Part shown: positions 44,149 through 54,994 of the stretch, piece by piece
How positions within the stretch are numbered: position 1 is the first letter of the stretch
How the letters are laid out: every line of letters begins with the position of its first letter
Assembly: GCA_936432065.2 (NCBI GenBank)
Contig: OW386285.2
Coordinates: forward strand, 27,149,920 to 27,213,919
Direction: 5' to 3'
From: Rutpela maculata
Lineage: Eukaryota > Arthropoda > Insecta > Coleoptera > Cerambycidae
Length of the DNA: 64,000 nt
Position numbers and translations under genes: made by a program
The notes under the pieces: generated by a model
What the model was told of the DNA's origin: nothing
Seen by the model: only the letters and a program-made list of their open reading frames with translations
Databases searched by the model: none

Positions 44149-44395
44149 CATGCCTAACAACGAAACGTGGAAGAAAAGGGGTGGTTTATGCATTTAGGGG
44201 TAGTTGGTTGGGGGGTGGGAAGCTAAATAATATCAGCATCGTGTTCCCCGCCCTTGAAAACGTGTAGAAAGCAATTTTCAGCACGTTTGGATATTTTTTT
44301 CGGGGGGTGGTTTCAACCCCCGGGGGTCGTTTGAATGTCTGGTTGCGAAATTTTACAGAAATATTGAGTTTCCTCAAAAAAAAAGACAAGGTATT
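44149..44395 (+). repeat. inverted repeat, right copy (partner at 43006)
   Basis: Block order here is GCCTAACAACGAA, GGAAGAAAAGGGGTGG, GCATTTAGGGGTAGTTGG, ATCGTGTTC, GAAAACGTGTAGAAA, TCAACCCCCGGGGGTCG, ATGTCTGGTTGCGAAATTT and CCTCAAAAAAAAAG. See the left copy for the permuted relationship. Confidence 0.7.
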
Positions 44396-45097
44396 AAAAA
44401 ATTATATTGTATTTAATCTGGAATATAAGTCCGTAACGAATTGTAATTTAAATTTTGTGTGTGACGAAATGGATTTCCGTGCAATAAATTTTTTCGAATT
44501 TATTACAATTTTTTTTCCTCTAATGCAACAGGTTACTTTTAATGAAATGAAATACGATATATATCTTAGACAGCATAGATTTTTCCAGGAACAAATATAA
44601 ATGTATTGTTTGCATAAAATTTCCATTTTGCCAGCTAACAATGGATCGCACTTGTCACATTAGATGGTAGAGATATAAGAGTAGTGATAAATATAAATTA
44701 CTCATAATAAGTCTAAGTAAGCAGAGGTAGTACTTTACATGAAGCCGGCATGTTAGAGCCAGATGTTTGTATACCACATATTTAATATATTACGCAACAA
44801 AGGTTACCCCAAGGATGATTGTAAAGGGATTTTGTTTCAACATATGTGTACATATTCGCATGAAATTATTCCTTAATTTGCAATAAAAATGCGTGATAAA
44901 AAAAATGGTAACATAAAAAATGTTCGTGATGGAAGTCAAACTTATTTGTCTGTCGTTTATAAGTTCAAAAAATGCTATTATTACGATTTTTTTCCAAATT
45001 GTTTGATCATGTACTTTGAAAAGTAGAAGGGGGGCAGCTGATTTTCATACATTTTCCTCCACCCTGAGCGCACATTACAAATTTTAAATTTAAAAAC
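44396..45097. other. unassigned sequence
   Basis: Overlapping frames at 44307-44641 on both strands are without domains. Nothing recognised. Confidence 0.45.
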
Positions 45098-45302
45098 TCT
45101 ATTTTTCTTATCGTATTTTATCACATTTTTAAAAAGAATATTCTGATCATTTAAATATCTAACTTATGTTTTTGAGGTCGCGAATCTGATGTCAAATTGC
45201 CGACAGTTGGCAGCTATCAACTAGCTGTGAAATAGCCATAAAGCATTTAAAAACTTAAACATCATAACTTATGTTTTTGAGGTTGCTGAGTTCATATCTG
45301 AT

Positions 45303-45574
45303 GTGAAATTGACGATATTTAAAGTTCATGGGACTGAAATCGCTAAGTCAATAGGAACACCTTTAGGGTTATTATCAGAAGAGGCCCTGAAGGCCAATAA
45401 CAAAACTTTTAGAAAAGCTCGAGCCCATCATAGGATGTATCAGAGGGAGTCAACTAATGAAGACTTCATCAATTTTTAATTACGTTTGATCCATTGATTA
45501 CTGATCTCAGGATTCATGAAAATAGAAAAAAACAAGAATTAACACCAGGGGCTCTCGAGTTGTTATCTTGTTAA
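45303..45574 (+). pseudogene. C-terminal relic of an uncharacterised TE protein
   Basis: Frame 1 reads KVHGTEIAKSIGTPLGLLSE, then EALKANNKTFRKARAHHRMY and QRESTNEDFINF before a stop. After a frameshift near 45480 it continues FDPLITDLRIHENRKKQELT and PGALELLSC with a stop at 45574. I recognise the pattern P-(L/I)-G-x-L-S-E-E-A-x-x-A-x-N-K-x-x-R-x-x-R-x-x-H then R-x-x-(T/N)-N-x-D-x-x-x-x-L-L-x-x-S-D-P-x-(I/V) from widespread, unnamed TE-encoded proteins of insects and cnidarians, from memory only. Location inside a long-TIR element supports a transposon origin. N-terminal and any catalytic region are missing. Confidence 0.6.
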
Positions 45575-45881
45575 TGTAAGTAACGTCAGAAAAAAAATGT
45601 ATTAAAAAAAAATAAAAGATTTGAACTCAGCGACCTCAAAAACATAAAAATAATAAATGATGTTAAGTTTTTTAATACTTTATGGCTATTTGACAGCTGC
45701 CAACTGTCAATATGGTCAATTTGACATCAAATCAGAACTCAGAATTCTCAAAAACATAAAGCTATACAATTATGTTGAGTTCTTTAATAATATATGGCCA
45801 ATTGACAGCTGTCAACTGTCAGTATTGTCAATTTGACATCAAATATGAACTCAGCGACCTCAAAAACAAAGTTATATAATA

Positions 45882-46270
45882 GGCCAGTCCAACACGCTGT
45901 CACTTTGCTTTGTTTGTACTACAGCAGCCATCTTTTGTTGGTAAGTTAGGGTTTTCGACAGGCCTAAAGGGCACCATACACGTTCAGTAATCTCATTACC
46001 TGAATTTTCGCATATTTTCAATCATACTTAATTCAATAATTATAGCTAGATATGCTTTTTTCGTAAATAATGAACATGTAAGGTGTGAAAAATAATGACA
46101 GGGAATGACGGGGAAATTTTTAGTAATGATATTTCTGTAATGATCTGCTGGAATGACATTATTGCTGAACGTGTATGGTGTCCTTTAGGCCTGACAAAAA
46201 CCCTAACTTACCAACAAAAGATGGCTGCTGTAGTACAAACAAAGCAAAGTGACAGCGTGTTGGACTGGCC
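45882..46270. mobile_element. MITE with about 100-bp inverted ends and TA flanks
   Basis: GGCCAGTCCAACACGCTGTC, then CTTTGCTTTGTTTG, then CAGCAGCCATCTTTTGTTGG is mirrored almost exactly at the right end. TA occurs at both junctions (45880-45881 and 46271-46272), fitting a Tc1/mariner-type element. The 85-codon plus frame across the right end is a shadow of the inverted repeat. No transposase is present. Confidence 0.82.
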
Positions 46271-46413
46271 TATGATGTTAAGTCTTTTAATTCCTTATGA
46301 CTATTTAACAGCTGCTTTATCAATATCGGCGACCTCAAAAACAGAAAGTTAGACATTTAAATGATCAAAATACACTTTTTAAAAATGTGATAAAATACGA
46401 TAAGTGAAATAGA

Positions 46414-47645
46414 CTTCCCGTCATTGCAGGGATAATCGCATTAATGGCCAAAAGTAAAAATAAGAATCGACTTTTTCCAAATTTTAGCAGTGGTAGAGTA
46501 AACTACAGCTCTTGACGATTACTTAAAAAAAATTACTGCAATCAATTGTAAAATGAGCCGCGTCTCAATTTTTGTCCAAAACAGTCCGGGAAAGTTAACT
46601 TTCCTGGGCTGTTTTTTTGTATAAAAAAGTTACAGCTAACGCCTCTGCCAACAATTTACATCGTCGTCCGGGATAGTATTGCTTTTATTACTAGATACAC
46701 AAATGTACTATTCATTTTCGATTTTTCGAAAAAAAAGAAAAATAGAATAGAATAAAAAACTTCGGTTAGCTAAAAATATACATATTTTACTTAATGATAA
46801 AACTTTTGAGTGCTTATGTCAGCCCGAAACATTCAGAATTATCTCATACATTCACATTAACATTTGCATTGTTTTTCTATATGAAATGTTTCGTAAAATG
46901 TGACAAATTTAATTCTCCAAATTGGGCAGGGTACTCGAGTTCGTTTAGTTTCAATTAGAGCCTTCCTTTAATGAAATAGAAATGCGTTCCAGTCGTTGGC
47001 TTCCTTAATGAGGTGCCACAAAAAGTTTAACAACGTAAAAGGCCTAAATTTCACCAGCGCTTCAGCTGCAGTGGAAAAACCACATAAAGTTGCTTTGGAA
47101 CGTTTCTATTTTTACATTTATTGGTTTTATTCTGTGGCAGACTGGCCGGTCTCGTGCAGAGAACATTACGTCCATGATTGCTATTATATAAAATACCAGT
47201 TAAAGCGATTATCGAGGCATCAACATCAGACTATTCACAAAATGATAATATATCTATTCGAGCGTCGAGGCATTATTCGATCAAAATCGCGTATCTGAAA
47301 TCCGTGTTTTTGTCATGAAAAACGTGTTAATTAATCACTCTCGCACGTTTTGTCTGGATTAAATGGACAGCGCACTGTTACCGTGGATCCTAAATGCAAA
47401 TTGTATATTTCGACGAATAATCACACGGTAATTACAGGGATTAGCGAGGAGATGTACTAAATGGCCTGAACGGTGACGACAATTATTCCATTTTCGTCCT
47501 TATTGCCCGGACAAAAATGCAAAGGCAGTGTCTAGGAGCAGACCAAAGTGCAATCATTTTGTGAAATAAAAGGCAAAAAGTTATTACGGGGACTTGGGTA
47601 TAGTAGTAGTACTGATCCTTCTAATGAACATACTAAATGTCTGAA
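46414..47645. other. long stretch without recognisable mobile DNA
   Basis: From about 46900 to 47560 the sequence is less AT-rich and shows none of the repeats seen elsewhere. A 100-codon plus frame (46996-47298) has no recognised domain. This is a candidate for host unique sequence. Confidence 0.4.
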
Positions 47646-47830
47646 GAAATAATAATAATAAATCGTTTTTATTAAGATAAATGCAGTACATACATCTTAT
47701 TTGAGGGGGAAGTTTAGCCAGAGTGGCTACTCTTTCACTTAGCCCTGTGTAAAGTTTAATTTCTGCATTAAAACAAACAAAAGGGAGATATGTAAATTGT
47801 AAAACAAAGTAATAATAATACAGGAGGAAG
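47646..47830 (-). repeat. LINE 3' end on the minus strand
   Basis: AATAATAATAATAAATCG at 47648-47665 corresponds to a tandem-repeat tail on the minus strand, like the one at 43517. The adjoining 150 bp would be 3' UTR. No coding remnant was recognised beyond it. Confidence 0.45.
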
Positions 47831-48554
47831 TAATGAATTGAAGGTTGAGTGGGATAAGTCGGAGTGAACGGATGTGCATCTGAAACTCTCCCATTTAAAA
47901 CGTGAAAATACCGGGTAAAATTGCGTTAAATTTGATAAAGCTTAGGTGAATTGTAGCTCAAAAAATTCCGCGTAAATCGATGTGTAATAACAAAAGAACA
48001 AAGTTGAAATAGAATTAATATTTGAAAATAATACAGAGTTATTTAGTGGTAATCAGTGTGGTGCATAAAGAAACGAGCTTAAAAAAGCGAGTATATAAAC
48101 AGACAACCCGACCCAGGCAATAAATGAATATAAGTGCTAAGCTACTTTAAATTTCAAAGTAAAACCATTGAAGTGTTTAGGTTCAAACCCTTGAAAAGTC
48201 GACATCCGTTAACAAATTTATGACAGCAATGAATTGTTGTGTAAACCTCCAAGTAAATTATTCTAAACATTATAACAATATTCAAATGAATTTAATTTAA
48301 ATTATACCCGAAATAATCAATACCGTATTGTTCGTAAAACATGGTCATATAAATTTCTTATGTTAACCCTCAAATAATTCTTTTTTGATAGTTATTAAAA
48401 ATACTCAAACGAATTTAATATGAATTAAACATGAAATAATCAATGAGGTATTGTTGATATACTGCTTCAAAACGGATTCTCACAGCACTTCAAGAGGTAT
48501 GCGTGATGCAGGCTTCTTTCAGAAAAATGGTATTTTTTAAGAAAACACAACACA
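47831..48554. other. unassigned AT-rich sequence
   Basis: Two diverged copies of a segment around TTTAATTTAAATTA-ATAATCAAT-GTATTGTT (near 48290-48330 and 48415-48455) suggest a local duplication. Nothing else was seen. Confidence 0.4.
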
Positions 48555-49060
48555 CACATACGCCGATGATCTCCTAATCGCCGCAGGACACATCTCGACT
48601 GAAAACAAACTTCAAGAAAAGCCTAATAATGAAGCCACACCCGTCAACAAACAAAAGAGAGTTGGGCCAGCGGAAAGGAACACAAAATAGATGAACACTC
48701 CCTAAGAACAACGAACAAATTGAAGTATCTAGGAACAGACATGACGAACCAACTGGAACGGAGAGAAAAGATAAAGGAGAGGATCAAAACGGCATACAGA
48801 GTCACAAAGTCACTGAGAAAAATAAACTATAATGGGACCTTACCAAATGTATGTACATAACTGTCATATGAGGCCAACGATGACATATGAAGTCAAAAAA
48901 ACGCGGCAATGACAAAAGCCAACAGAAGTTTTTGAGAAGAGCAGAAAGGGACATCGTCCAACTACTCGCAAAAACAACAAGACGAAAACAGCGACATAAA
49001 ACATCAACACTATTAGGAGGAAAGACAACTAAAATAATAAAAGCATGTTGAAAATGATAG
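48555..49060 (+). pseudogene. LINE reverse transcriptase relic, RTE/BovB-like
   Basis: Plus frames read TYADDLLIAAG (catalytic Asp pair at about 48573), then after frame changes SLRTTNKLKYLGTDMTNQLE then KIKERIKTAYRVTKSLRKIN, and QQKFLRRAERDIVQ. The F/L-K-Y-L-G-x-x-(M/I) motif followed by E-I-x-x-R-I-x-x-A is characteristic of RTE/BovB-type and related LINEs and differs from the CR1/Jockey-like relics elsewhere in the window. Several frameshifts and stops are present; both ends are lost. The sequence has higher A and G content than its surroundings. Confidence 0.75.
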
Positions 49061-50638
49061 GAATGTACGCAATGAAGTACTGAGGACATACCCAAGGAAG
49101 GGCAGCCTTGGCTTTAGATATGGGGGTTGTCTACTGTATGTGGTGTGTTATTTCCTGTTTAGAAGTGGTGGATAATACTACATTCATTTTTACTAGGCTA
49201 CAGTGGCGGGCCCTTTACGCCTAGGGTTCTACAATTTAGCATGGACTCCACCACGGTCCTCGACCACCAACTTTAACCCACCTTGGGTGATCCACCACCT
49301 TTCTGGCGGTACTCTACTGATCGAGTGTCGAAATTTAAACCGGTGACCGCACCTCATCCCCCGTTTAAAAATGGTGTTTTCCTAGGCAACTCACCTCTTT
49401 ACTTCAGTCAAGATAAATTCAATGGAATTAAACTCGCAACGACAAGAAGGACAGCATTGATTCCGTGATTGAAAGCCATTTCATCTACTATTTCTTAAAT
49501 TTAGGGGCATGTTGCCTCACCAGTGTCAGTAATTCAGCTTTTAATTTTTGTTAACCAACAGCCACACCCTTGAATGTTATTCTTTCGCCCTACAGTTGCA
49601 CCGTCGGCTATGACACGGAGCATTGTCCGTAACGATTACCAACTGATTCGCTAAAGCCCAGGAGCACCAAATCGTGGCTAAAATATAATAATAAAATATT
49701 TCGCAACTGTAAATGATTTTCTTTATTATTTCACTTTTCGAGCATGCCTGTGCTAGGGCGAGGTTAAGTACTGTACAAGAGGCGAATCCGGCCCTGACGT
49801 CCAAATCGATTATTTTATGGCGCCTTTTATTTCTCATATCTCTGACATGCACTGTACATTAATTTCAGCAGTTTAAAACCGCTGATCTCGTTATAGGAGA
49901 CGGCGTTGCATTTAAATAACTAGTAGTTGTAACGCAAACTATATTAAACTCTTGTGACAAATTAGCTTTCTAAGAGTCTGCATCTTTATTGCTAAATCGT
50001 CTCCGTGTAACTACCCGTTCGGAAAATTTAACTAAAACGTGAGATGAGTAATTGAAGTTCGAGCCAAAAAGTTAACGGTGCAAAGGGGAATGAATGCTAC
50101 TTCTGGCTTCCATTTTAGACTTTTATTGGCATTTTGCATAATGGGTGAAGTGCTGGAATTTGTATACCCGCCAGATTTCATATTTGATTTTAGTGCTTTC
50201 CGCTGGTGAATTGATTATGTAATGAAACTAAAATTAGAAACAGTACAAGTTTTAATGCATTTCAATTTACAAATACTAGTCCACTCAATCAGGCGTTAAA
50301 AAAAAAAAAAAGTTAACCGTGCATTTTTGGATAGGATGGGATTTTATTTTTTTTCATTATGTAAGGGGGTCCAACATAAGTTTAAATTTGAGTTTAGGGT
50401 CGGGGTGCGCCCATTTGGCTGCCATCTTGAAAATGAAGGTGTAAATAGCTTTTTTAATGTATCTTGAAAACTATAACTCCCACAAAAGAATTGTAGAGAG
50501 ATCTTTTGTAGATAATATTATTTTCAACTTTGTTTTTGTTGTAACTTTAATAATTAAGAAGTTGTAAGCAAAAGTTAATGAAAATTTAGGGGATGAAAAA
50601 CTATTATTGTTAATAACTTTTTTTTCTAGTAAGACCCC
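49061..50638. other. unassigned sequence, partly GC-richer
   Basis: 49100-49480 has higher GC with words such as CAGTGGCGGGCCC that resemble hAT ends, but no matching opposite end was found. Frames at 49283 and 49577 lack domains. Confidence 0.4.
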
Positions 50639-50900
50639 GCTCAAACTCTTTGAAACTCTAGATTCTGGTAGTTCTTGATGTATAGAACAAGTGTTCTCAA
50701 GGGCATTAAGTTCAGAAACTCATGGCTTTGAGATATAGCTCTCTGAAGGGCCATATTAACTATGCTGCAAAATACACGTAAAGTCCAACTTCAGAGGGCT
50801 ATATCTCAAAACCATGAGTCTTTAGGACTTCGTGCCCTTGAGAACTTTTGTTCTACATATCAAGAACTACCAGAATCCAAAGTTTCAAATAGTTTTAAAA
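50639..50900. repeat. foldback, about 115-bp arms
   Basis: ATTCTGGTAGTTCTTGAT, then TAGAAC, GTTCTCAAGGGCA, ACTCATGG and TTGAGATATAGC on the left are mirrored on the right (50790-50885), around a 30-bp loop near 50760. Arms are diverged. Confidence 0.75.
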
Positions 50901-51659
50901 TTCGGAAGTCTACAGAGACTTTTACAACCCTTACATGTAAAATTACAATTTAAAAACTGAAATTTCGGTAATAGTAATAGTAACACTTTGTTAATAAGAA
51001 TTGATAAATTTTCTCTTTAATCACTAGAGAATAAAATAGCAAATTTTTCATTATAAACAAAAAATTACGTCATTTACCACTACTCAAGAACTGTTGACAT
51101 TTAAAATATTAGTTTGTCAATTATTGAATTTAATTCGAACTAAAAAAGGAAAATTTTATGGATAGATCTTGGAAAAAATTTCAAGCAGACGTTCTTGAGA
51201 GTAAAATTATATCACCGTCAGCTTAAAATGTGAGGGCCTCAAATTTATTTATATTGTGATAGAGTTTAAACATTGTTATGCACTTAACTTACGTAGACCG
51301 AAGGACAAACACATTTAATCATAATATAATAGCATTTATTTTGTTGTGTACAATTGGAAAATTTATGCTCTAATTTGATAATTGTGTAATTATTGAACGC
51401 CGCTAAATGCGTGTTAGGCTCTGTGCACATGAACGTTTTTTTTGTAGCCTTACGTCGCGTCGTGCTGTTTGCGACAGTTCCAGACAATTGTAGTTCTCTA
51501 AAGTAGACGAGCTATTAGTGTTTTTTGTTAAGTGAATAGGGTCATTTAGTGATATGGCAGTTTCCTACTTTTTCTTCCTCATTTTAAAGTATAACAAACC
51601 AATAGCCTCAGAAAAAAATTTCAGCTCAATTGAATCAATAGCCACAGAGATATTCGCAT
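50901..51659. other. unassigned AT-rich sequence
   Basis: Nothing recognised. Confidence 0.45.
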
Positions 51660-53110
51660 TTGACTAGAAACACGCTCGGCCGGCCAACAGTCCGTAGAGT
51701 GACGTCACTTGGCGTGCGCCGATACCTATATTAGAGCAGGGATTTCGTAAGTCTATCGTGCCGTTTTTTTTTGGCGTAGAACCAGGTCAAACATGTTAGG
51801 TTCCTTTGAGAAGTGTCACCGGGCATATGAAATCATATTTTACGACATTTTTTGTGGTCTCGAACTCTTTAAATTAATAAAAAGTGAAAAAATGTATTTT
51901 TAAATAAAATTGTTTTTTTTGTTTTCACCGCCATATCTTTAAAACTATTAAAGGTACCGAAATTTGTTTTGTGTCAAATTAAAGCACACACTGTAGCGCT
52001 TTTACCAATATAAACGGTTTGGGCACAATTCGCACTTTCATTTCTCTAAAAATCAGATAAACTAAAAATATATATTTTATGTAGTGAAATCTTCACCAAT
52101 CGATAAACTTTTTTATTTTTGAAAATATTTACATACATGCAGCGAGGAAAATATAGCCTAATAATCACAAAAGTTTTTGAAACAATATATTTTTTCCTAA
52201 AATGTACCGTGGGGCAACAGCGATTTTTTTTATCAGCGCTAAATGCGACATTGGGACGCAATTAATACACCTCGCATGCAGGGTTGGTCAGATTAGTCGC
52301 GTAGAAGTGGCGGTTGTCGAAAATCATTAAGTATTCATTGTTCGGATAAAAATTGTGACAATCGAAAATGTGCTTGTTTTAAGGAAGGCCTAAAATGTTG
52401 CAACGAGTGCAAATGTCGTTCCCGTAACAACATTATTAAAGATTTCGAGGCAGATATGAACGAATTAGAATGCTATTAATGTAGGGCCTACATAAACTAC
52501 ACACTACATATTTATCTATCCAAATAGAAAACTTATTTCAACAATAAAACTCATTTTATGCGTATGTTTATACTTTCATTCATTTAAAAATGTTTAATAA
52601 ACTTACTAATTAGGTGGGTAGTTAGTAACACTGATTGATATTTATAGATTAGGTATTTATATCTATCTACCTGTCTTTTTATTATTAAAAGGAGACTATT
52701 TTATATTTATTGTACAATTTCTTAATATTAACAACATATGATCAATACTACTGTACAATATATGAAATATTGAACAGTAATATTGATCCCCTAGATGCTT
52801 TTGATCACTACTGGTTTTGTATCTATTGAAAACATATTTCATTAAAAATCTATTTTTTTGAGTTTTTCCGAAATAAAAAAGTTCTCGACCACCAAAAAAT
52901 TTCGTAAAAAATGATTTCGTGTACACGATTATCTTACTAAAGAATCCCACTAAGTCTGGTTTGGTTCTACGCCGGTTTTTTTTTTTTCTCGAAAACTAAG
53001 CGACTTCACTTCCAGATTTTACTGTAACTTGCATTCACAGCCGTGTTCACTGGGCGGTTCAGCCATCTGACGTCACAACTCGACTACATGGTTATCCCGA
53101 GCGTTTTAAG
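51660..53110 (+). mobile_element. degenerate transposon with long inverted ends
   Basis: Inverted pairs lie in matching order at both ends: CGCTCGG (51673 and 53096), GTGACGTCAC (51699-51708) with TGACGTCA (53069-53076), GGCGTAGAACCA (51773-51784) with TGGTTCTACGCC (52962-52973), and GAAATCATATTTTACGACATT (about 51829) with its inverse near 52900-52920. Arm length is about 250 bp and identity is modest. A cysteine-rich protein relic is inside. Edges are approximate and no target duplication was identified. Confidence 0.6.
52310..52479 (+). pseudogene. TSO1/tesmin-like CXC cysteine-rich relic
   Basis: The frame ends KSLSIHCSDKNCDNRKCACF, then KEGLKCCNECKCRSRNN, then an acidic end DFEADMNELECY and a stop at 52477-52479. 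Spacing C-x4-C-x4-C-x-C-x6-C-C-x2-C-x-C fits one half of a tesmin/TSO1-type CXC motif, in which clustered cysteines bind zinc and DNA. Such blocks occur both in host chromatin proteins and at the C-terminus of some TE-encoded proteins. The location inside an inverted-repeat element, with no other host exon nearby, favours a TE origin. Upstream frames are closed, so only about 50 residues survive. Confidence 0.65.
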
Positions 53111-54785
53111 CGCGCCGACTTTAATAATTTTTTTATACATGAAGGCGGCGTCAGTAAATTCTAATTTTTGGCATACTTACTATACTCACCAAGCTCTTTC
53201 AGAATATGTAATAATAAAAAATTGTTAAATGAGCCTATTGCATTTTAGATAGATTTTATCTACGATCGACAGCTAAACTAGGTTTTCCTGCTCACATTTG
53301 ACAGCGTAAAGTTGACATTTACTGGGGAACTATGAGTCTCCCATAACAACATGCGTTAAAGTACTTTAGTACTCGTTTGGGTGCATCTGACCTGTCACAA
53401 TGCAAATTCAAGCAGCAACAATAGTTAAATAAAATGACAGCGTTTGTGTTTTGTTCGTTTGTTTATTTTCGTCATATTTATTTTTATTTTTATTTAATCA
53501 TACAGCATCCAACAGTACAAAACCATTTATAGGACGGAAATCTAACCTGCAAGGCATATTTATAAAATATTGCTGGATCACGGTTTTCAGCCAAAATTCA
53601 ACTTAATTATTTCTCTTATTTTGATATTTTCAAATGATCGTAGATGAAATGGTAATCCGAGCGCAAAGTGTTACGTACTTTAAGTGTTTCAACTTAATCT
53701 CGCGAGTGGCAATGAGACACTTTGTGCTCTTAATACATGAATAGCTATTGTCGAGTTAGCATACACTGAATTTTCCCTTGCGCGACGTTTAGATGAAAGG
53801 GGCAACGACGTAAATACTGAATGTATGATATAGACGGAGAGCCGGGAGAGCTGTCAGTCATTTTACCTAAGTGATTTTCTAATCAAACATTCTTCTTAGA
53901 ATATTATTTTTGAATATTATACTAGTTGATTATTGTTGCCTGCAAAATACATATAAGTTGGAGGGAGATGGTCACTGCGCACGAAAACAAATACCGAAGT
54001 GAACAAATAGCTCTCGAGAAATATGGTCCGTCTTCAGGAGGTGGCCCAATCCACTGCGCAATTTCAGAATAGCTGACTGACTACATTTGATATCGGAAAA
54101 GAACCCATACCATAAAAACATCAAACACTCTAAAGAGCCATCAGATTCATACATGGTGCACCACAACCAAAAAACAACATACACAGGTATATAAACAACA
54201 ATTTTAACCATATATTCTATCAACCCAAGGCAAGCATCTGCATGTGAAGATATCAGCATCAGAACACACTTTCTAGTAGATGAATGAAACGAAAATATGA
54301 CAGCTGGCGGAGTGGGAATGAAACTTGTCTCCCAGCAAATACTAGGATTATTTATTTATTTATTTTTTGTAATTAAACTCCTATGGGACGACCTGTTATT
54401 TAATTAAATCCTTAAATTACTAAAAAAATTATGCATAGTGTCTGCCTTCTCTTGGTAAGTACTTTTATGTTAAGTATAATTAATTATTCAAGTAATAAAA
54501 AATCGATTTTCAAAACATTTTTTTTATTATAGAGTTAGTACAAAGAGAAGGTAGACATTATGTACATCATTTTCTTGACAATTTAAAGATCTAATTAAAT
54601 AACAGGTTGTTCCATTAAAAAAAAAAAAAGTTTTCGTTCATAGACCAATACCGTTGAACGAAGAATAAATCGTGTTTTATGTCAGTATCTGAATAGCTAA
54701 TGTTTTAAAGGTACTTGCAGGCCAATTTTTAACAATTTTTTGCAAAATCGCGGCCTTCTACTGTTAAAACTAAAAATTAAAAAAG
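53111..54785. other. unassigned sequence
   Basis: A short inverted pair around AGAGAAGG-AGACA lies near 54440-54560. The 95-codon minus frame at 53972-54259 has no recognised domain. Otherwise nothing was seen. Confidence 0.4.
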
Positions 54786-54990
54786 CTACATTTTTTAAAA
54801 ATTAAAATAATTTTTGAGGGTCAGATCATATGCTTTTTGGTCAGCAGGATCCAAATATGCAAAAATATACAGGTTGCCCCATTTAAAAATTTGATTTTCA
54901 TGTAAATTGCATCGAAACCGGAAGTCGGCCATTTTATTTTGTACATCATATAATTGGAGGTCTAATCCCAAAACACTACATCAAAGAACG
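54786..54990 (+). repeat. dispersed repeat, copy 2 (partner at 8919)
   Basis: Same landmarks and order as 8919-9115 (GTCAGATCATATG, GATCCAAATATG, TTTGATTTTCATGT, TCGAAACCGGAAGTC, ATAATTGGA). It directly abuts the left arm of the 55-57 kb inverted-repeat element. Confidence 0.75.
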
Positions 54991-54994
54991 ATGT

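Larger units (their letters stand above)
45098..46413 (+). mobile_element. transposon with long inverted ends and internal repeat modules
   Basis: The first and last roughly 85 bp are inverted: TCTATTTTTCTTATCG, TTTTATCACATTTTTAAAAAG and GATCATTTAAATATCTAACTT against their inverse at 46325-46413. Inside each arm are further diverged modules around GTTTTTGAGGTCGC and ATCTGATGTCAAATT, about two on the left and three on the right. The right ones contain TTTGACAGCTG(C/T)CAACTGTC. A protein relic (45303-45574) lies between the arms and a MITE (45882-46270) is inserted in the right arm. No target duplication was detected. Confidence 0.7.

Noticed and set aside
49201..49330. hAT element starting at CAGTGGCGGGCCC
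   Set aside because: No matching inverted end or 8-bp duplication was found downstream.
53972..54259. 95-codon minus frame with hydrophobic residues
   Set aside because: Could be mistaken for a membrane protein, but there is no recognisable family or splice context.
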